64,000 nt of DNA from Burkholderia lata (GCF_902499335.1 NZ_CABVQK010000008.1:186001-250000); one strand, 5' to 3'. Numbered from the stretch's first letter, positions 52,295 to 61,034 are shown. Notes: a model not told the origin generated them from the letters alone. Numbers and translations are program-made.

Positions 52295-53062
52295 ATGCGA
52301 GCCATCATTCTTGCGGCAGGCCTCGGCTTGCGCCTGCAACAACCGCCCGAGGCGCAGTTCCCGAAGTGCCTGCTGCGCTTCGACGACGTTTCGCTGCTCG
52401 AGCGCCATCTGCGCGTACTCGATGCCGCGGGCGTCGACGAGATCGTGCTCGGGCTGGGCTTCCAGTCCGAGAAGGTCGAGCAGGAATTGAAGCGCCTCGG
52501 CCGCCAGGCCGAGATCGTGATCAACGACCGCTACGACCTCGGCAGCGTGCTGACCGTGCATACCGTCGCCGATGCGATGACGCGCGGCGGCGACGTGCTG
52601 CTGATGGACGCCGACGTGCTGTATGACGAGAACATCCTGCACGCGCTGGTGGCCGATGCCGACAAGGCGGTCGATCGCCTGCTGATCGATCGCGACTTCG
52701 AGGCCGGCGACGAACCGGTCAAGCTGTGCCTGAAAAACGGCGTGCCGGTCGAGCTGCGCAAGCAGCTCGCGGTCGACCTCGAGTACGACACGATCGGCGA
52801 ATCGGTCGGCTTCTTCCGCTTCACCGAAGGCACCGCGCGCCGTCTTGCGACGATCGTCGCGGGCTACGTCGACAGCGGCCGCGCGAACATGCCGCACGAG
52901 GAAGCCGTGCGCGACCTGCTGCTCGAAGGCGGTCATTCGTTCGACGTCGCCGACGTCACCGGCTCGCCGTGGATCGAGATCGACTTCCCGAACGACGTCA
53001 ACCGCGCCACGCAAGAAATCCTCCCCCTGATTCAACGCACCACCGCAGGAGTCGCACGATGA
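52295..53062 (+). CDS. Stand-alone nucleotidyltransferase (NTP transferase fold)
   Basis: A 255-residue GT-A nucleotidyltransferase related to choline-phosphate cytidylyltransferase LicC and sugar-phosphate nucleotidyltransferases. It opens MRAIILAAGLGLRLQQPPEA then FPKCLLRF, the NTP-binding loop, with an insertion between the Arg-Leu and Pro-Lys elements. VLLMDADVLYDE carries the metal-binding Asp, and WIEIDFPNDV is the family's ending. It probably uses CTP. A second, different nucleotidyltransferase domain is fused to the next protein, so the operon encodes two activation steps or a pair of subunits. Confidence 0.85.
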   Translation: MRAIILAAGLGLRLQQPPEAQFPKCLLRFDDVSLLERHLRVLDAAGVDEIVLGLGFQSEKVEQELKRLGRQAEIVINDRYDLGSVLTVHTVADAMTRGGDVLLMDADVLYDENILHALVADADKAVDRLLIDRDFEAGDEPVKLCLKNGVPVELRKQLAVDLEYDTIGESVGFFRFTEGTARRLATIVAGYVDSGRANMPHEEAVRDLLLEGGHSFDVADVTGSPWIEIDFPNDVNRATQEILPLIQRTTAGVAR

Positions 53063-54744
53063 ACGCACGCGAACCCAACTTCACCGAATCGCGCAGCGCA
53101 CGCCTGCGCCGCATGCTCGTCAGCAGCGACCTCGAATTCCTGATGGAAGCGCACAACGGCCTGTCCGCGCGGATCGTCCGCGAAGCCGGCTTCAAGGGCA
53201 TCTGGGCATCTGGCCTCGCGATCTCCGCGCAGTTCGGCGTGCGCGACAACAACGAAGCGAGCTGGACCCAGGTCGTCGACGTGCTCGAATTCATGGCAGA
53301 CGCGAGCGACCTGCCGATCCTGCTCGACGGCGACACCGGCTACGGCAACTTCAACAACGTCCGCCGCCTCGTGAAGAAGCTCGAGCAGCGCGGCATCGCC
53401 GGCGTCTGTATCGAGGACAAGCAGTTCCCGAAGACCAACAGCTTCATCGGCGGCGAGCGCCAGCCGCTCGCGGAAATCGACGAGTTCTGCGGCAAGATCA
53501 AGGCCGGCAAGGATTCGCAGACCGATCCCGACTTCTCGATCGTCGCGCGCGTCGAGGCGCTGATCGCGGGCTGGGGGATGGATGAGGCGCTGCGCCGCGC
53601 GAACGCGTATGCGGAAGCCGGCGCCGACGCGATCCTGATCCACAGCAAGCTGTCGCGCCCGGACGAGATCCTGCAGTTCGCGCGTGAATGGAGCGGCAAG
53701 GCGCCGCTCGTGATCGTGCCGACCAAGTACTACAGCACGCCGACCGACGTGTTCCGCCAGGCCGGCATCAGCACCGTGATCTGGGCGAACCACCTGATCC
53801 GCGCATCGGCATCCGCGATGCAGGCAACCGCGCGCGAGATCTACGAGAGCGAAACACTGATCAACGTCGAGGACCGCGTTGCATCGGTCAACGAGATCTT
53901 CCGCCTGCAGGACGCCGACGAATACTCGGCTGCCGAGCGCATCTACCTGTCGTCGTCGTCGCTCGCGTCGAACGCGGCGATCGTGCTCGCCGCGAGCCGC
54001 GGCAAGGGCCTCGAAGCCGTGACCGAAGACAAGCCGAAGGTCATGCTGCCGGTCGCCGGCAAGCCGCTGCTGCGCTGGCTCGTCGACGGCTTCAAGACGC
54101 ACGGCGTGAACGACATCACCGTGGTCGGCGGTTATCGCGCCGACGCGATCGACACGTCGGGCATCAAGCTCGTCGTCAACGAGCGCCATGCGCAGACGGG
54201 CGAACTCGCATCGCTCGCGTGCGCGGCCGAACGCCTGACCGGCGACACCGTGATCTCGTACGGCGACCTGCTGTTCCGCAGCTACATCGTGCGTGACCTC
54301 GCGGAGAGCGAGGCCGAGTTCAGCGTGGTGGTCGATTCGTCGCTCACGGAGACCAACCAGAGCGTGCGCGATTTCGCGCTCTGCTCGGCTGAAGACGATC
54401 GCGGCCTGTTCGGCCAGAAGACGTATCTGCAGCGTGTATCGAGCGACGTCGCCGCAGGCACGCCGCACGGCCGCTGGATCGGCCTGCTGAACGTGCGCGG
54501 CGCCGGTGTCGACCGACTGAAGGCGACGCTCGCGACGCTGCAGGCGCGCGACGATTTCGACACGCTCGACATCCCGTCGCTGCTCAACGAGCTGATCGCC
54601 GCCGGCGAGAAGATCGAGGTGCAGTACGTGCACGGCCACTGGCGCGGCGTCAACGATCTCGAAGACTTCCGCCGCGCGGGCGACTTCGCGCACGGCCAGA
54701 CGCCGCTGTCCGAACCGGGCGCCGGCAACGGGGGCGCGCAATGA
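53059..54744 (+). CDS. Phosphoenolpyruvate mutase fused to a phosphonate nucleotidyltransferase domain
   Basis: A 561-residue bifunctional enzyme. Residues about 10-295 are PEP mutase, forming the C-P bond of phosphonopyruvate: LLDGDTGYGN and the diagnostic EDKQFPKTNS (119-128), which separates mutases from isocitrate-lyase relatives. Residues about 305-545 are an NTP-transferase domain with an atypical loop AASRGKGLEAVTEDKPKVML, GDLLF and GHWRGVNDLEDF. This matches PepM-PntC fusions described as phosphonate cytidylyltransferases. It would supply phosphonopyruvate and activate 2-aminoethylphosphonate as its CMP ester. ATGA overlaps at both ends. Confidence 0.92.
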   Translation: MNAREPNFTESRSARLRRMLVSSDLEFLMEAHNGLSARIVREAGFKGIWASGLAISAQFGVRDNNEASWTQVVDVLEFMADASDLPILLDGDTGYGNFNNVRRLVKKLEQRGIAGVCIEDKQFPKTNSFIGGERQPLAEIDEFCGKIKAGKDSQTDPDFSIVARVEALIAGWGMDEALRRANAYAEAGADAILIHSKLSRPDEILQFAREWSGKAPLVIVPTKYYSTPTDVFRQAGISTVIWANHLIRASASAMQATAREIYESETLINVEDRVASVNEIFRLQDADEYSAAERIYLSSSSLASNAAIVLAASRGKGLEAVTEDKPKVMLPVAGKPLLRWLVDGFKTHGVNDITVVGGYRADAIDTSGIKLVVNERHAQTGELASLACAAERLTGDTVISYGDLLFRSYIVRDLAESEAEFSVVVDSSLTETNQSVRDFALCSAEDDRGLFGQKTYLQRVSSDVAAGTPHGRWIGLLNVRGAGVDRLKATLATLQARDDFDTLDIPSLLNELIAAGEKIEVQYVHGHWRGVNDLEDFRRAGDFAHGQTPLSEPGAGNGGAQ

Positions 54745-55922
54745 TCGAAGCGGCCCAGTTCGTCGAGGCCGCGCGCGAGCGCGGTTTCGACTGGTACGCG
54801 GGCGTGCCCTGCTCGTACCTGACGCCGTTCATCAATTACGTGCTGCAGGACCCGACGCTGAATTACGTGTCGGCCGCGAACGAAGGCGACGCGGTCGCGC
54901 TGATCGCAGGCGCGACGCTCGGCGGCAAGCGCGGCATTGCGATGATGCAGAACTCGGGGCTCGGCAACGCGGTGAGCCCGCTCACGTCGCTCACGTGGAC
55001 GTTCCGCCTGCCGCAGTTGCTGATCGTCACGTGGCGCGGCCAGCCGGGCGTGGCCGACGAGCCGCAGCACGCGCTGATGGGCCCGATCACGCCCGCGATG
55101 CTCGACACGATGGAGATCCCGTGGGAGACGTTCCCGACCGACCCCGAACAGGTCGGCCCGGCACTCGACCGCGCGATCGCGCACATGGACGCGACGGGCC
55201 GCCCGTACGCGCTCGTGATGCAGAAAGGCAGCGTCGCGCCGTATGAACTGAAAGCGAACCCGGCCGCGAAGCCGCGCGCGCATGTCGCCGCGCAATCGTC
55301 GTCGCGCGCCGCATCGGCCGAAGCATGGCCGACCCGCCAGGACGCGCTGCAGCGCGTGATCGCGCACACGCCGGTCGATTCGACCGTCGTGCTCGCGTCG
55401 ACCGGCTTCTGCGGTCGCGAACTCTACGCGATCGACGATCGCCCGAACCAGCTGTACATGGTCGGCTCGATGGGCTGCGTGACGCCGATGGCGCTCGGCC
55501 TCGCGCTCGCGCGCCCCGACCTGCGTGTCGTTGCGGTCGACGGCGACGGCGCCGCGCTGATGCGCATGGGCGTGTTCGCGACGCTCGGCACCTACGGCCC
55601 GGCGAACCTCACGCACGTGCTGCTCGACAACGGCGCGCACGAATCGACGGGCGGCCAGGCCACCGTGTCGCAACATGTTTCGTTCGCGGGTGTTGCCGCC
55701 GCGTGCGGGTATGCGTCGGCGGTCGAAGGCGACACGCTCGACGTGCTCGATGCGGCGCTTGCCGGGTCGCACGACGGTACGCAGTTCGTGCGGCTGGCGA
55801 TCCGCACCGGCGTGCCCGACGGCCTGCCCCGCCCGACCGTTACGCCGGTCGAGGTCAAGACCCGTCTGATGCGGCACATCGGCGCCGCGCAGACCGAAGC
55901 CCACGTTGAAGGAGCCCTTTGA
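54741..55922 (+). CDS. Phosphonopyruvate decarboxylase
   Basis: A 393-residue thiamine-diphosphate enzyme turning phosphonopyruvate into phosphonoacetaldehyde, the step that drives the unfavourable mutase reaction. N-terminal PYR domain: GFDWYAGVPCSYLTPFINYV, NEGDAVALIAGATLGGKRG and MQNSGLGNAVSPLTSL. C-terminal PP domain: VDGDGAALMRMGVFATLG with LLDNGAHESTGGQ, the TPP/Mg motif. It overlaps the PEP mutase gene by ATGA and the transaminase gene by one base (TGATG). Confidence 0.95.
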   Translation: MIEAAQFVEAARERGFDWYAGVPCSYLTPFINYVLQDPTLNYVSAANEGDAVALIAGATLGGKRGIAMMQNSGLGNAVSPLTSLTWTFRLPQLLIVTWRGQPGVADEPQHALMGPITPAMLDTMEIPWETFPTDPEQVGPALDRAIAHMDATGRPYALVMQKGSVAPYELKANPAAKPRAHVAAQSSSRAASAEAWPTRQDALQRVIAHTPVDSTVVLASTGFCGRELYAIDDRPNQLYMVGSMGCVTPMALGLALARPDLRVVAVDGDGAALMRMGVFATLGTYGPANLTHVLLDNGAHESTGGQATVSQHVSFAGVAAACGYASAVEGDTLDVLDAALAGSHDGTQFVRLAIRTGVPDGLPRPTVTPVEVKTRLMRHIGAAQTEAHVEGAL

Positions 55923-56986
55923 TGCTGCTGCTGAACCCCGGCCCGGTCACGCTCACCGAACGCGTGCGCCGCAGCCTGCTGCAACCCGACCTGTGCCATC
56001 GCGAAAGCGAATTCTTCGATCTGCAGGATGAGGCGCGTGCGCGTCTCGTCGCCGCGTATGAGCTTGATCCGGCCGAGTGGACGGCGGTGCTGATGACGGG
56101 GTCGGGCACGGCCGCTGTCGAAAGCATGATCGCGGCGCTCGTGCCGAAGGACGGCAAGCTGCTCGTGATCGAGAACGGTGTGTATGGCGAGCGGATTACG
56201 CAAATCGCGACGCAGTATGGCATCGCGCATGATGTGCTCAAGCATGAGTGGATGCAGGCGCCTGATCTCGCGCAGATCGGCGCGCGGCTCGATGCGGGTG
56301 GGTACTCGCATGTTGCCGTGATTCATCATGAAACGACGACGGGTCGGCTGAATGATCTCCGTGCGATTGCCGAGGTGTGCCGTTCGCGCGGCGTGAAGAT
56401 GCTCGTTGATGGTGTGAGCAGCTTTGGTGCTGAAGCGATCGATTTTGCCGGCGGTGATATCGATGCTGTTGCCGCGACCGCGAACAAGTGCCTGCATGGT
56501 GTGCCGGGCGCGGCGTTCGTGATCGTGCGCCGTAGCGCGCTCGTGAAAGCTGCGAGCCGGACTTATTACCTCGATCTCGGTCGTCTCGCGAAGCTGCAGG
56601 ATCAGCGGAATACGCCGTTTACGCCGTCCGTGCATGCGTACTACGCACTTGTCGAGGCGCTGCGTGAGTTTGACGAAGCTGGCGGCTGGCGTGCACGGCA
56701 TGCGCATTACAAGGCGCTGGCTGATCAGGCCCAAGCCGGGCTTGCTGCGCGCGGGATGCCGCTGGTGCTGCCGGAAGGTGAATCGTCGGTTGTGTTGCGT
56801 GCGTATCGGTTGCCGCAGGGTGTCACGTACGAAACGCTGCACGACGGGCTGAAGGCGCGTGGCTTCGTGATCTATGCGGGGCAAGGTGGCTTGTCGAAGG
56901 AACTGTTCCGGATTTCGACGATGGGCGCGATTCAAGCGGCTGATGTTGAGCGGTTGCTGGAGGGGTTTACGGCGCTGACGCGGTAA
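55922..56986 (+). CDS. phnW: 2-aminoethylphosphonate transaminase (class V, PhnW-like) in a biosynthetic setting
   Basis: A 354-residue PLP enzyme interconverting phosphonoacetaldehyde and 2-aminoethylphosphonate. LLLNPGPVTLTERVRRSL is the PhnW opening; Asp163 (LVDGVSSFGA) and Lys189 (ATANKCLHGVPG) are the PLP residues. The operon makes phosphonoacetaldehyde, so the reaction should run towards the amine. Base use changes inside the gene: from about 56160 GAT, CAT and GTT codons become common, unlike the GC3-rich 5' part and the operon upstream. A terminator follows. Confidence 0.9.
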   Translation: MLLLNPGPVTLTERVRRSLLQPDLCHRESEFFDLQDEARARLVAAYELDPAEWTAVLMTGSGTAAVESMIAALVPKDGKLLVIENGVYGERITQIATQYGIAHDVLKHEWMQAPDLAQIGARLDAGGYSHVAVIHHETTTGRLNDLRAIAEVCRSRGVKMLVDGVSSFGAEAIDFAGGDIDAVAATANKCLHGVPGAAFVIVRRSALVKAASRTYYLDLGRLAKLQDQRNTPFTPSVHAYYALVEALREFDEAGGWRARHAHYKALADQAQAGLAARGMPLVLPEGESSVVLRAYRLPQGVTYETLHDGLKARGFVIYAGQGGLSKELFRISTMGAIQAADVERLLEGFTALTR

Positions 56987-57010
56987 GCGCTGCCCTCACC
57001 TTCGTCTACG

Positions 57011-57033
57011 AAAGGCCCGCAAGGGCCTTTTTT
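57011..57033 (+). terminator. Intrinsic terminator of the phosphonate operon
   Basis: A 7- to 8-bp stem AAGGCCC/GGGCCTT with GCAA loop and a short T-run, 25 nt after the last stop. A clear rho-independent terminator. Confidence 0.88.
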
Positions 57034-57165
57034 ATTGTTCGCTCATTGCTCGGAGACGCAGGGGGCACTGTCGGCGTTCGGCCACTATGAGCCGTTCGAC
57101 CGCATGGCTGAAATCGCCGACAATTGGTGCCAGGAAAACTCTTATAGTGGAAATCCTGCGCCCCT

Positions 57166-57636
57166 ATGTACTCCATCGCTCTCGGACTGCTCACGCTCGA
57201 TTTCGACACCGCCCTGATCATGGTATCGAACAATGGCGACTATGACTGGATGAACGAGGAATGGCGCGATATACGGCAGGAAATTGTAATCCTTCAAGGT
57301 GAAACTTCGGCCAAAGTCATTGGGGTGACGGGCCGGTTTGCCGAGAAAGGCCCACATACGGTCGAGATCATTTCGCCGCACATCTTTATTGAAAGCGAAG
57401 TCGTTGAACACCTCTTGACGAAACCCGATACGGCTGGCCTTAGCGAGACCAACGTGTGGGGAGCTGTGCGCACCAAGCGCTTCTCATGGGGAAAACTGAT
57501 CTCGCTGAACTGGAGGGAGTTGGGCTACGCACCGGGTGGTATGGAATATTGCATTCTCCCAACGGATGGTCCTGCGATCTCGATGGGTTTCCTTCGTCTG
57601 GATTGGAACGGCCTTCGCATTCGCCCTTCATCTTGA
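57166..57636 (+). CDS. Orphan protein of unknown function
   Basis: A 156-residue protein with lower GC and relaxed codon use compared with the flanks. No signal peptide or membrane span; mixed alpha/beta sequence with VSNNGDYDWMNEEWRDIRQE and WGKLISLNWRELGYAPGG. I do not recognise it. The start is uncertain: ATG 57166 lacks a good ribosome-binding site and ATG 57223 would shorten it by 19 residues. It may be an acquired gene, such as an immunity-type protein, but nothing in the sequence proves that. Confidence 0.55.
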   Translation: MYSIALGLLTLDFDTALIMVSNNGDYDWMNEEWRDIRQEIVILQGETSAKVIGVTGRFAEKGPHTVEIISPHIFIESEVVEHLLTKPDTAGLSETNVWGAVRTKRFSWGKLISLNWRELGYAPGGMEYCILPTDGPAISMGFLRLDWNGLRIRPSS

Positions 57637-57708
57637 AGCACCGTGGGTAGGGTGACTATCGACTGGGCTATTGTGCTCTAGGTGTATGTCCGCTTCCGGT
57701 AATGTCGA

Positions 57709-57763
57709 GCGACCCTTGTGGGTCGCTTCCTGACATTCACATCACATCAGTTGTGAATGTCAG
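57709..57763. repeat. Two adjacent hairpins, including a perfect 12-bp inverted repeat
   Basis: GCGACCC-TTGT-GGGTCGC (57709-57726) is followed at once by CTGACATTCACA-N10-TGTGAATGTCAG (57730-57763), a perfect 12-bp inverted repeat. They lie in a 264-bp gap without a gene between the two orphan genes. They could be a remnant of a mobile element end or a dispersed palindromic unit; no T-run is present. Confidence 0.75.
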
Positions 57764-57900
57764 GTTCACCGCAAGCGTATGTGTGCTTCCGACCCTGAAC
57801 CGGAGCTTGGTGCTTCGAAACCCCATCATCACGTAGTGGCATGACTCAAACCAAACAGCCTTTGGCGAACCAGGGGCGGCTCATGGTCACAAGCCATCTT

Positions 57901-58287
57901 TTACTTCTGTTTAATGAATTTCACATTTCCAAAAGAAAATACCTGACGATCCCCCGCATTGGTTGTATAAGAGCGGGAGCCACTCATTAGTAGCGCCCCT
58001 GCATTGTTGAGCGAACCAGCCCAGGAATCAACAAGAACAAACCTCGCGTCACTAGGCCTTTCAGCCACCATAAAACCTATACCCGCAAAATCATTGCTTG
58101 CATTCTTCAATGTGTAATACCATCTGGCAGCATCGCCGTTAACGATCTTATAGCTGACCTCGCCTTCCGGAGTGTTTTTTGCAGTAAAAATACCGGCAAA
58201 CTGTCCATTTGACGGTGTGGACTCTGTAACTTTCAGCGTATGTTGACCGTCTTCGCTTACATAGGTACCAACAAGTTGAATGGTCAC
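57901..58287 (-). CDS. Small beta-barrel protein resembling the avidin/streptavidin fold
   Basis: A 128-residue protein rich in beta-strand patterns. Strand order and landmarks align by eye with streptavidin: GTYVSEDGQHTLKVT (like GTWYNQLGSTFIVT), GQFAGIFTAKN (like GALTGTYESA), GIGFMVAERP...VDSWAGSL (like GWTVAWKNN...TTWSGQ), ALLMSGSRS and VFSFGNVKFIK. The Trp of the WSG motif is kept, but several biotin contacts appear changed (for example Ser where the Asn is expected). Start is GTG 58287 with GAGG upstream. No signal peptide. AT-rich relative to neighbours. The fold call is tentative. Confidence 0.5.
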   Translation of the reverse strand: MTIQLVGTYVSEDGQHTLKVTESTPSNGQFAGIFTAKNTPEGEVSYKIVNGDAARWYYTLKNASNDFAGIGFMVAERPSDARFVLVDSWAGSLNNAGALLMSGSRSYTTNAGDRQVFSFGNVKFIKQK

Positions 58288-58688
58288 GATTGTTTTCCTC
58301 AGATTTGCAAGTGTCAGATTTTGGAAAATGACAGCATATTTTCAGGCGAACATCACGAGACAGCGCCAGAACAAACGCCGACAAATGAGAATGTCGACGA
58401 TGCAAACCATATATGCATGAGAAATTATTTTCAAATAATTTCTACACTTCAAATGGCGCGGACAATAGTTTCTCCATCTCCACACCGTCACACGAAAGAT
58501 CAAAAATTCCGAAAAGGTTATCTTCTGCTTTTGACAAACCGAAACACTTCACCCACTTGGCCGGCTTTAGTAAATTAATTTACTTTCCATTCACAAATTC
58601 AAATAAATACCCGCCCCCTGCGCACGCAGCTTCCGTCCCGTTACGTAGAATGGCTGTTGTGAGTCGTAAACGGCATTCAAGAGAATCC
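58288..58688. other. AT-rich gap with a 10-bp-arm palindrome at 58421-58442
   Basis: No convincing gene is seen. It contains the inverted repeat GAAATTATTT-TC-AAATAATTTC (58421-58442), striking in a high-GC genome. Promoters for the leftward avidin-like gene and the rightward secreted-protein gene should lie here. AT content suggests foreign DNA or an H-NS-type silenced spot. Confidence 0.55.
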
Positions 58689-59534
58689 ATGAAAATCCTT
58701 TTCTCCATCGTGACCATGAAAGTCACTCGCTTCGCCCCACTGCTGGCGCTCATCGCCGCCCCCGCCGTTCAGGCTGCCGACAACCAGGTTTGCGGCGACG
58801 ATACCGTCACGGCCGTCGCCCGCTGGGCCGGCATTGCCAGCGCCCGCATTGCCACGCGCGACGCGAACCGACTCGTCATCGCGTCGGCGTGCAAGGTCAT
58901 GCCGAATGCACCCGAAACGACGATCGCGGCCGTCGCATTCGATTCGCTGCCCAAGAGCAAGAACCCGGACGAAAGCAACAAGCTGCAGGTCATCGCGCTC
59001 GTCGAAGGTGGCAAGGTCGTGGCGGCCGAAAAGTCGGTGGTCGAAGAGGATGCGGCGACGGAGATCGGCGAGAACAGCTATCGCATCGATACGGCGCCGT
59101 ACCGGCTGTCGCCCGATGTGCGGGCATTCGGCGTCGTATTCACGAGCAGCGCGCGCGGGGCGAGCTGTCCTGATGCCGACGCGAGCGAGGAACTGACGCT
59201 GTGGGTACGGGAAGGCAACCGCATCCGTCCGGTGTTCGGCACCAACCTCTACGGGTGGGTCAGCGTTGAAGGCGAAGCCTGCGGCCCGGGCGTCGGCGAC
59301 GCGAGCAGCGAAGAGGCACGCATGACGATCGCCGTCGAGAAAGCGTCGAGCCACGGCTTCGCGGACTTGTCGATCACGGCACACATCACCAAGACGCAGC
59401 GTAAGGACGGAAATTACTCGGATACAGGCAAGCGCACCGCGCGCACGATCGTCCACTACGACGGAAAAACGTATGGGATCGATATGTTCCGAAACTTCTG
59501 GTATTCGCCTGCCGCAATGAAGCGCTTCAAGTAA
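58689..59534 (+). CDS. Secreted protein of unknown function
   Basis: A 281-residue protein (or 272 if ATG 58716 is used) with a signal peptide ending AVQAADN. The mature part has several cysteines (QVCGDD, SACKVM, GASCPDAD, EACGPG) likely in disulfides, fitting a periplasmic location. GC content returns to the genome norm here. I do not recognise a family. An AAGAGA site favours ATG 58689. Confidence 0.7.
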   Translation: MKILFSIVTMKVTRFAPLLALIAAPAVQAADNQVCGDDTVTAVARWAGIASARIATRDANRLVIASACKVMPNAPETTIAAVAFDSLPKSKNPDESNKLQVIALVEGGKVVAAEKSVVEEDAATEIGENSYRIDTAPYRLSPDVRAFGVVFTSSARGASCPDADASEELTLWVREGNRIRPVFGTNLYGWVSVEGEACGPGVGDASSEEARMTIAVEKASSHGFADLSITAHITKTQRKDGNYSDTGKRTARTIVHYDGKTYGIDMFRNFWYSPAAMKRFK

Positions 59535-59562
59535 GGCCGAGGCGGGGCACCACCCCACCCGT

Positions 59563-60714
59563 CTACTCTGCCACCTTCGCCCCGATCGCCTCACCCGACG
59601 TCGGTATCCGCCGCGCGTCGTCACGCACACGTCGCGCCTCGCGCGCCGTATAGCGATCCTTCAGCCGCAGGAACGGCTTCTCGACGAGAAAGTAGCTAGC
59701 CGTCGCGGCCATCAGCGCCCACACGATTCCAAGCGGAAACGCATGCGGAACCTGTAAATCCGGATTAGCAAACGGCTGCTGCCAAAGATAAAGACTGAAC
59801 GAGATCGTGCCGACGAACACGACCGGCCGAGCACGCAACCATCGCGCACACCAGAACTCGTTACGGAAATTCAGCACGACGATCACGATCGCGATCAGCG
59901 CGGCTTCGACCGTCACGCCGTACGTCGCATTCCAGAACCCGCCGAGCCGGTGTTCGGCGAGCGGCATGCCGATCAGCACGACAACGATGATCGCCGTCAC
60001 GATCTGCGCCTCGCCACGCCACGTCCGAATCCACGCTTCGAGCCGTTCGCGGTTGAGCGACGCATAGCATCCGATCAGGATCGAATCGACGCCCGTGTGC
60101 AGCATCATCCCGAGTTGCCCGCGCAGCGCGGGCGCAGCGAAATACGTAACAGCGCGCACCAGCGGCACGATCAGGATCAACGCAGCCAGCCAGCGCGTAC
60201 CGCCGCGGCGCATCCCGTACACGAACAGCAGCGGCCAGAACCAGTAGAACTGTTCCTCGAGCGCGAGCGACCAGAAATGGCCGAGATACCACGCGCCGTC
60301 CGGATGCAGCGTGTTGTCGCCGGTCAGCCCGAACCACGCCGAGTAATTCCACAGGTGAAGCGCCGCATACAGCCACTGCCGGCGGTCGACGTCGAACCAG
60401 CCGGTGAAGGCCACGATCGCGACCGCCGCGAGATACACGTAACAGGCCGGCCAGATCCGCAACGCGCGGCGCACGTAGAACGACGTCAGCGCGATGCCGC
60501 CCGTGCGCGCGAACTCGGCGCGCAACACGTTGGTGATCAGGAAGCCGCTGAGGACGAAGAAGATCAGCACGCCGAGCCGGCCGTCGGCGATCAGCCGCAA
60601 CGGCGCGTACCAGCCCGTATAGCCGCCGGGCAGCACGTGCTCCGCGTGTCCGACCACAACCATCGCGACCGCGACGGCGCGCAACCCGGTCAACTGCGTG
60701 ACGCGATGGTTCAT
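59563..60714 (-). CDS. Acyltransferase-3 family membrane protein (O-acetyltransferase)
   Basis: A 383-residue inner-membrane acyltransferase with about ten spans. RAVAVAMVVVGHAEHV holds the conserved catalytic-type His, FFVLSGFLITNVL and SFYVRRALRIWPACYVYL carry the R-x10-H style and arginine motifs, and HFWSLALEEQFYWFWPLL is the family signature. It probably O-acylates an exported polysaccharide such as LPS O-antigen. The start at 60714 (MNHRVTQLTGLRAVA) opens the domain. Confidence 0.88.
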   Translation of the reverse strand: MNHRVTQLTGLRAVAVAMVVVGHAEHVLPGGYTGWYAPLRLIADGRLGVLIFFVLSGFLITNVLRAEFARTGGIALTSFYVRRALRIWPACYVYLAAVAIVAFTGWFDVDRRQWLYAALHLWNYSAWFGLTGDNTLHPDGAWYLGHFWSLALEEQFYWFWPLLFVYGMRRGGTRWLAALILIVPLVRAVTYFAAPALRGQLGMMLHTGVDSILIGCYASLNRERLEAWIRTWRGEAQIVTAIIVVVLIGMPLAEHRLGGFWNATYGVTVEAALIAIVIVVLNFRNEFWCARWLRARPVVFVGTISFSLYLWQQPFANPDLQVPHAFPLGIVWALMAATASYFLVEKPFLRLKDRYTAREARRVRDDARRIPTSGEAIGAKVAE

Positions 60715-61034
60715 CGGCTGGTTTCCGTTGGCACGGTGGATGGGCAGCAGACCGGCGCCCCGCTTCGGCACACCGATATGCCGCCGGGATTTTGTATGAA
60801 AAATATCGGAATGAAATTGCTTCAAAAATCACCGGGCCGGCACCGGCGGTCGCGCACGCCGCAACGAGCCGACGTCCGGCGTGGCGAATGGGCATAATGA
60901 CAAGCCTTGTCCGGCGGCGGCCGGTCCGATGCCAACACAACGATTTTTGCGGCGGCGCAATATCCGTAGTCCCCCGCCCGCACACCGGCCCGCGCCTCGT
61001 CCGCCTCCTGCCGACCCTTACCCGGAGCCTGCCT

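Noticed and set aside
57142..57411. An 89-codon minus-strand frame opposite the orphan gene
   Set aside because: Its codon use and composition look like a shadow of the longer plus-strand gene, and there is no start signal.
57637..57900. Hairpin region as an insertion sequence
   Set aside because: There is no transposase frame and no target duplication is visible; only the inverted repeats can be supported.
58240..58578. A 112-codon plus-strand frame in the AT-rich gap
   Set aside because: It overlaps the avidin-like gene's start and reads through a palindrome; no ribosome-binding site or domain is evident.
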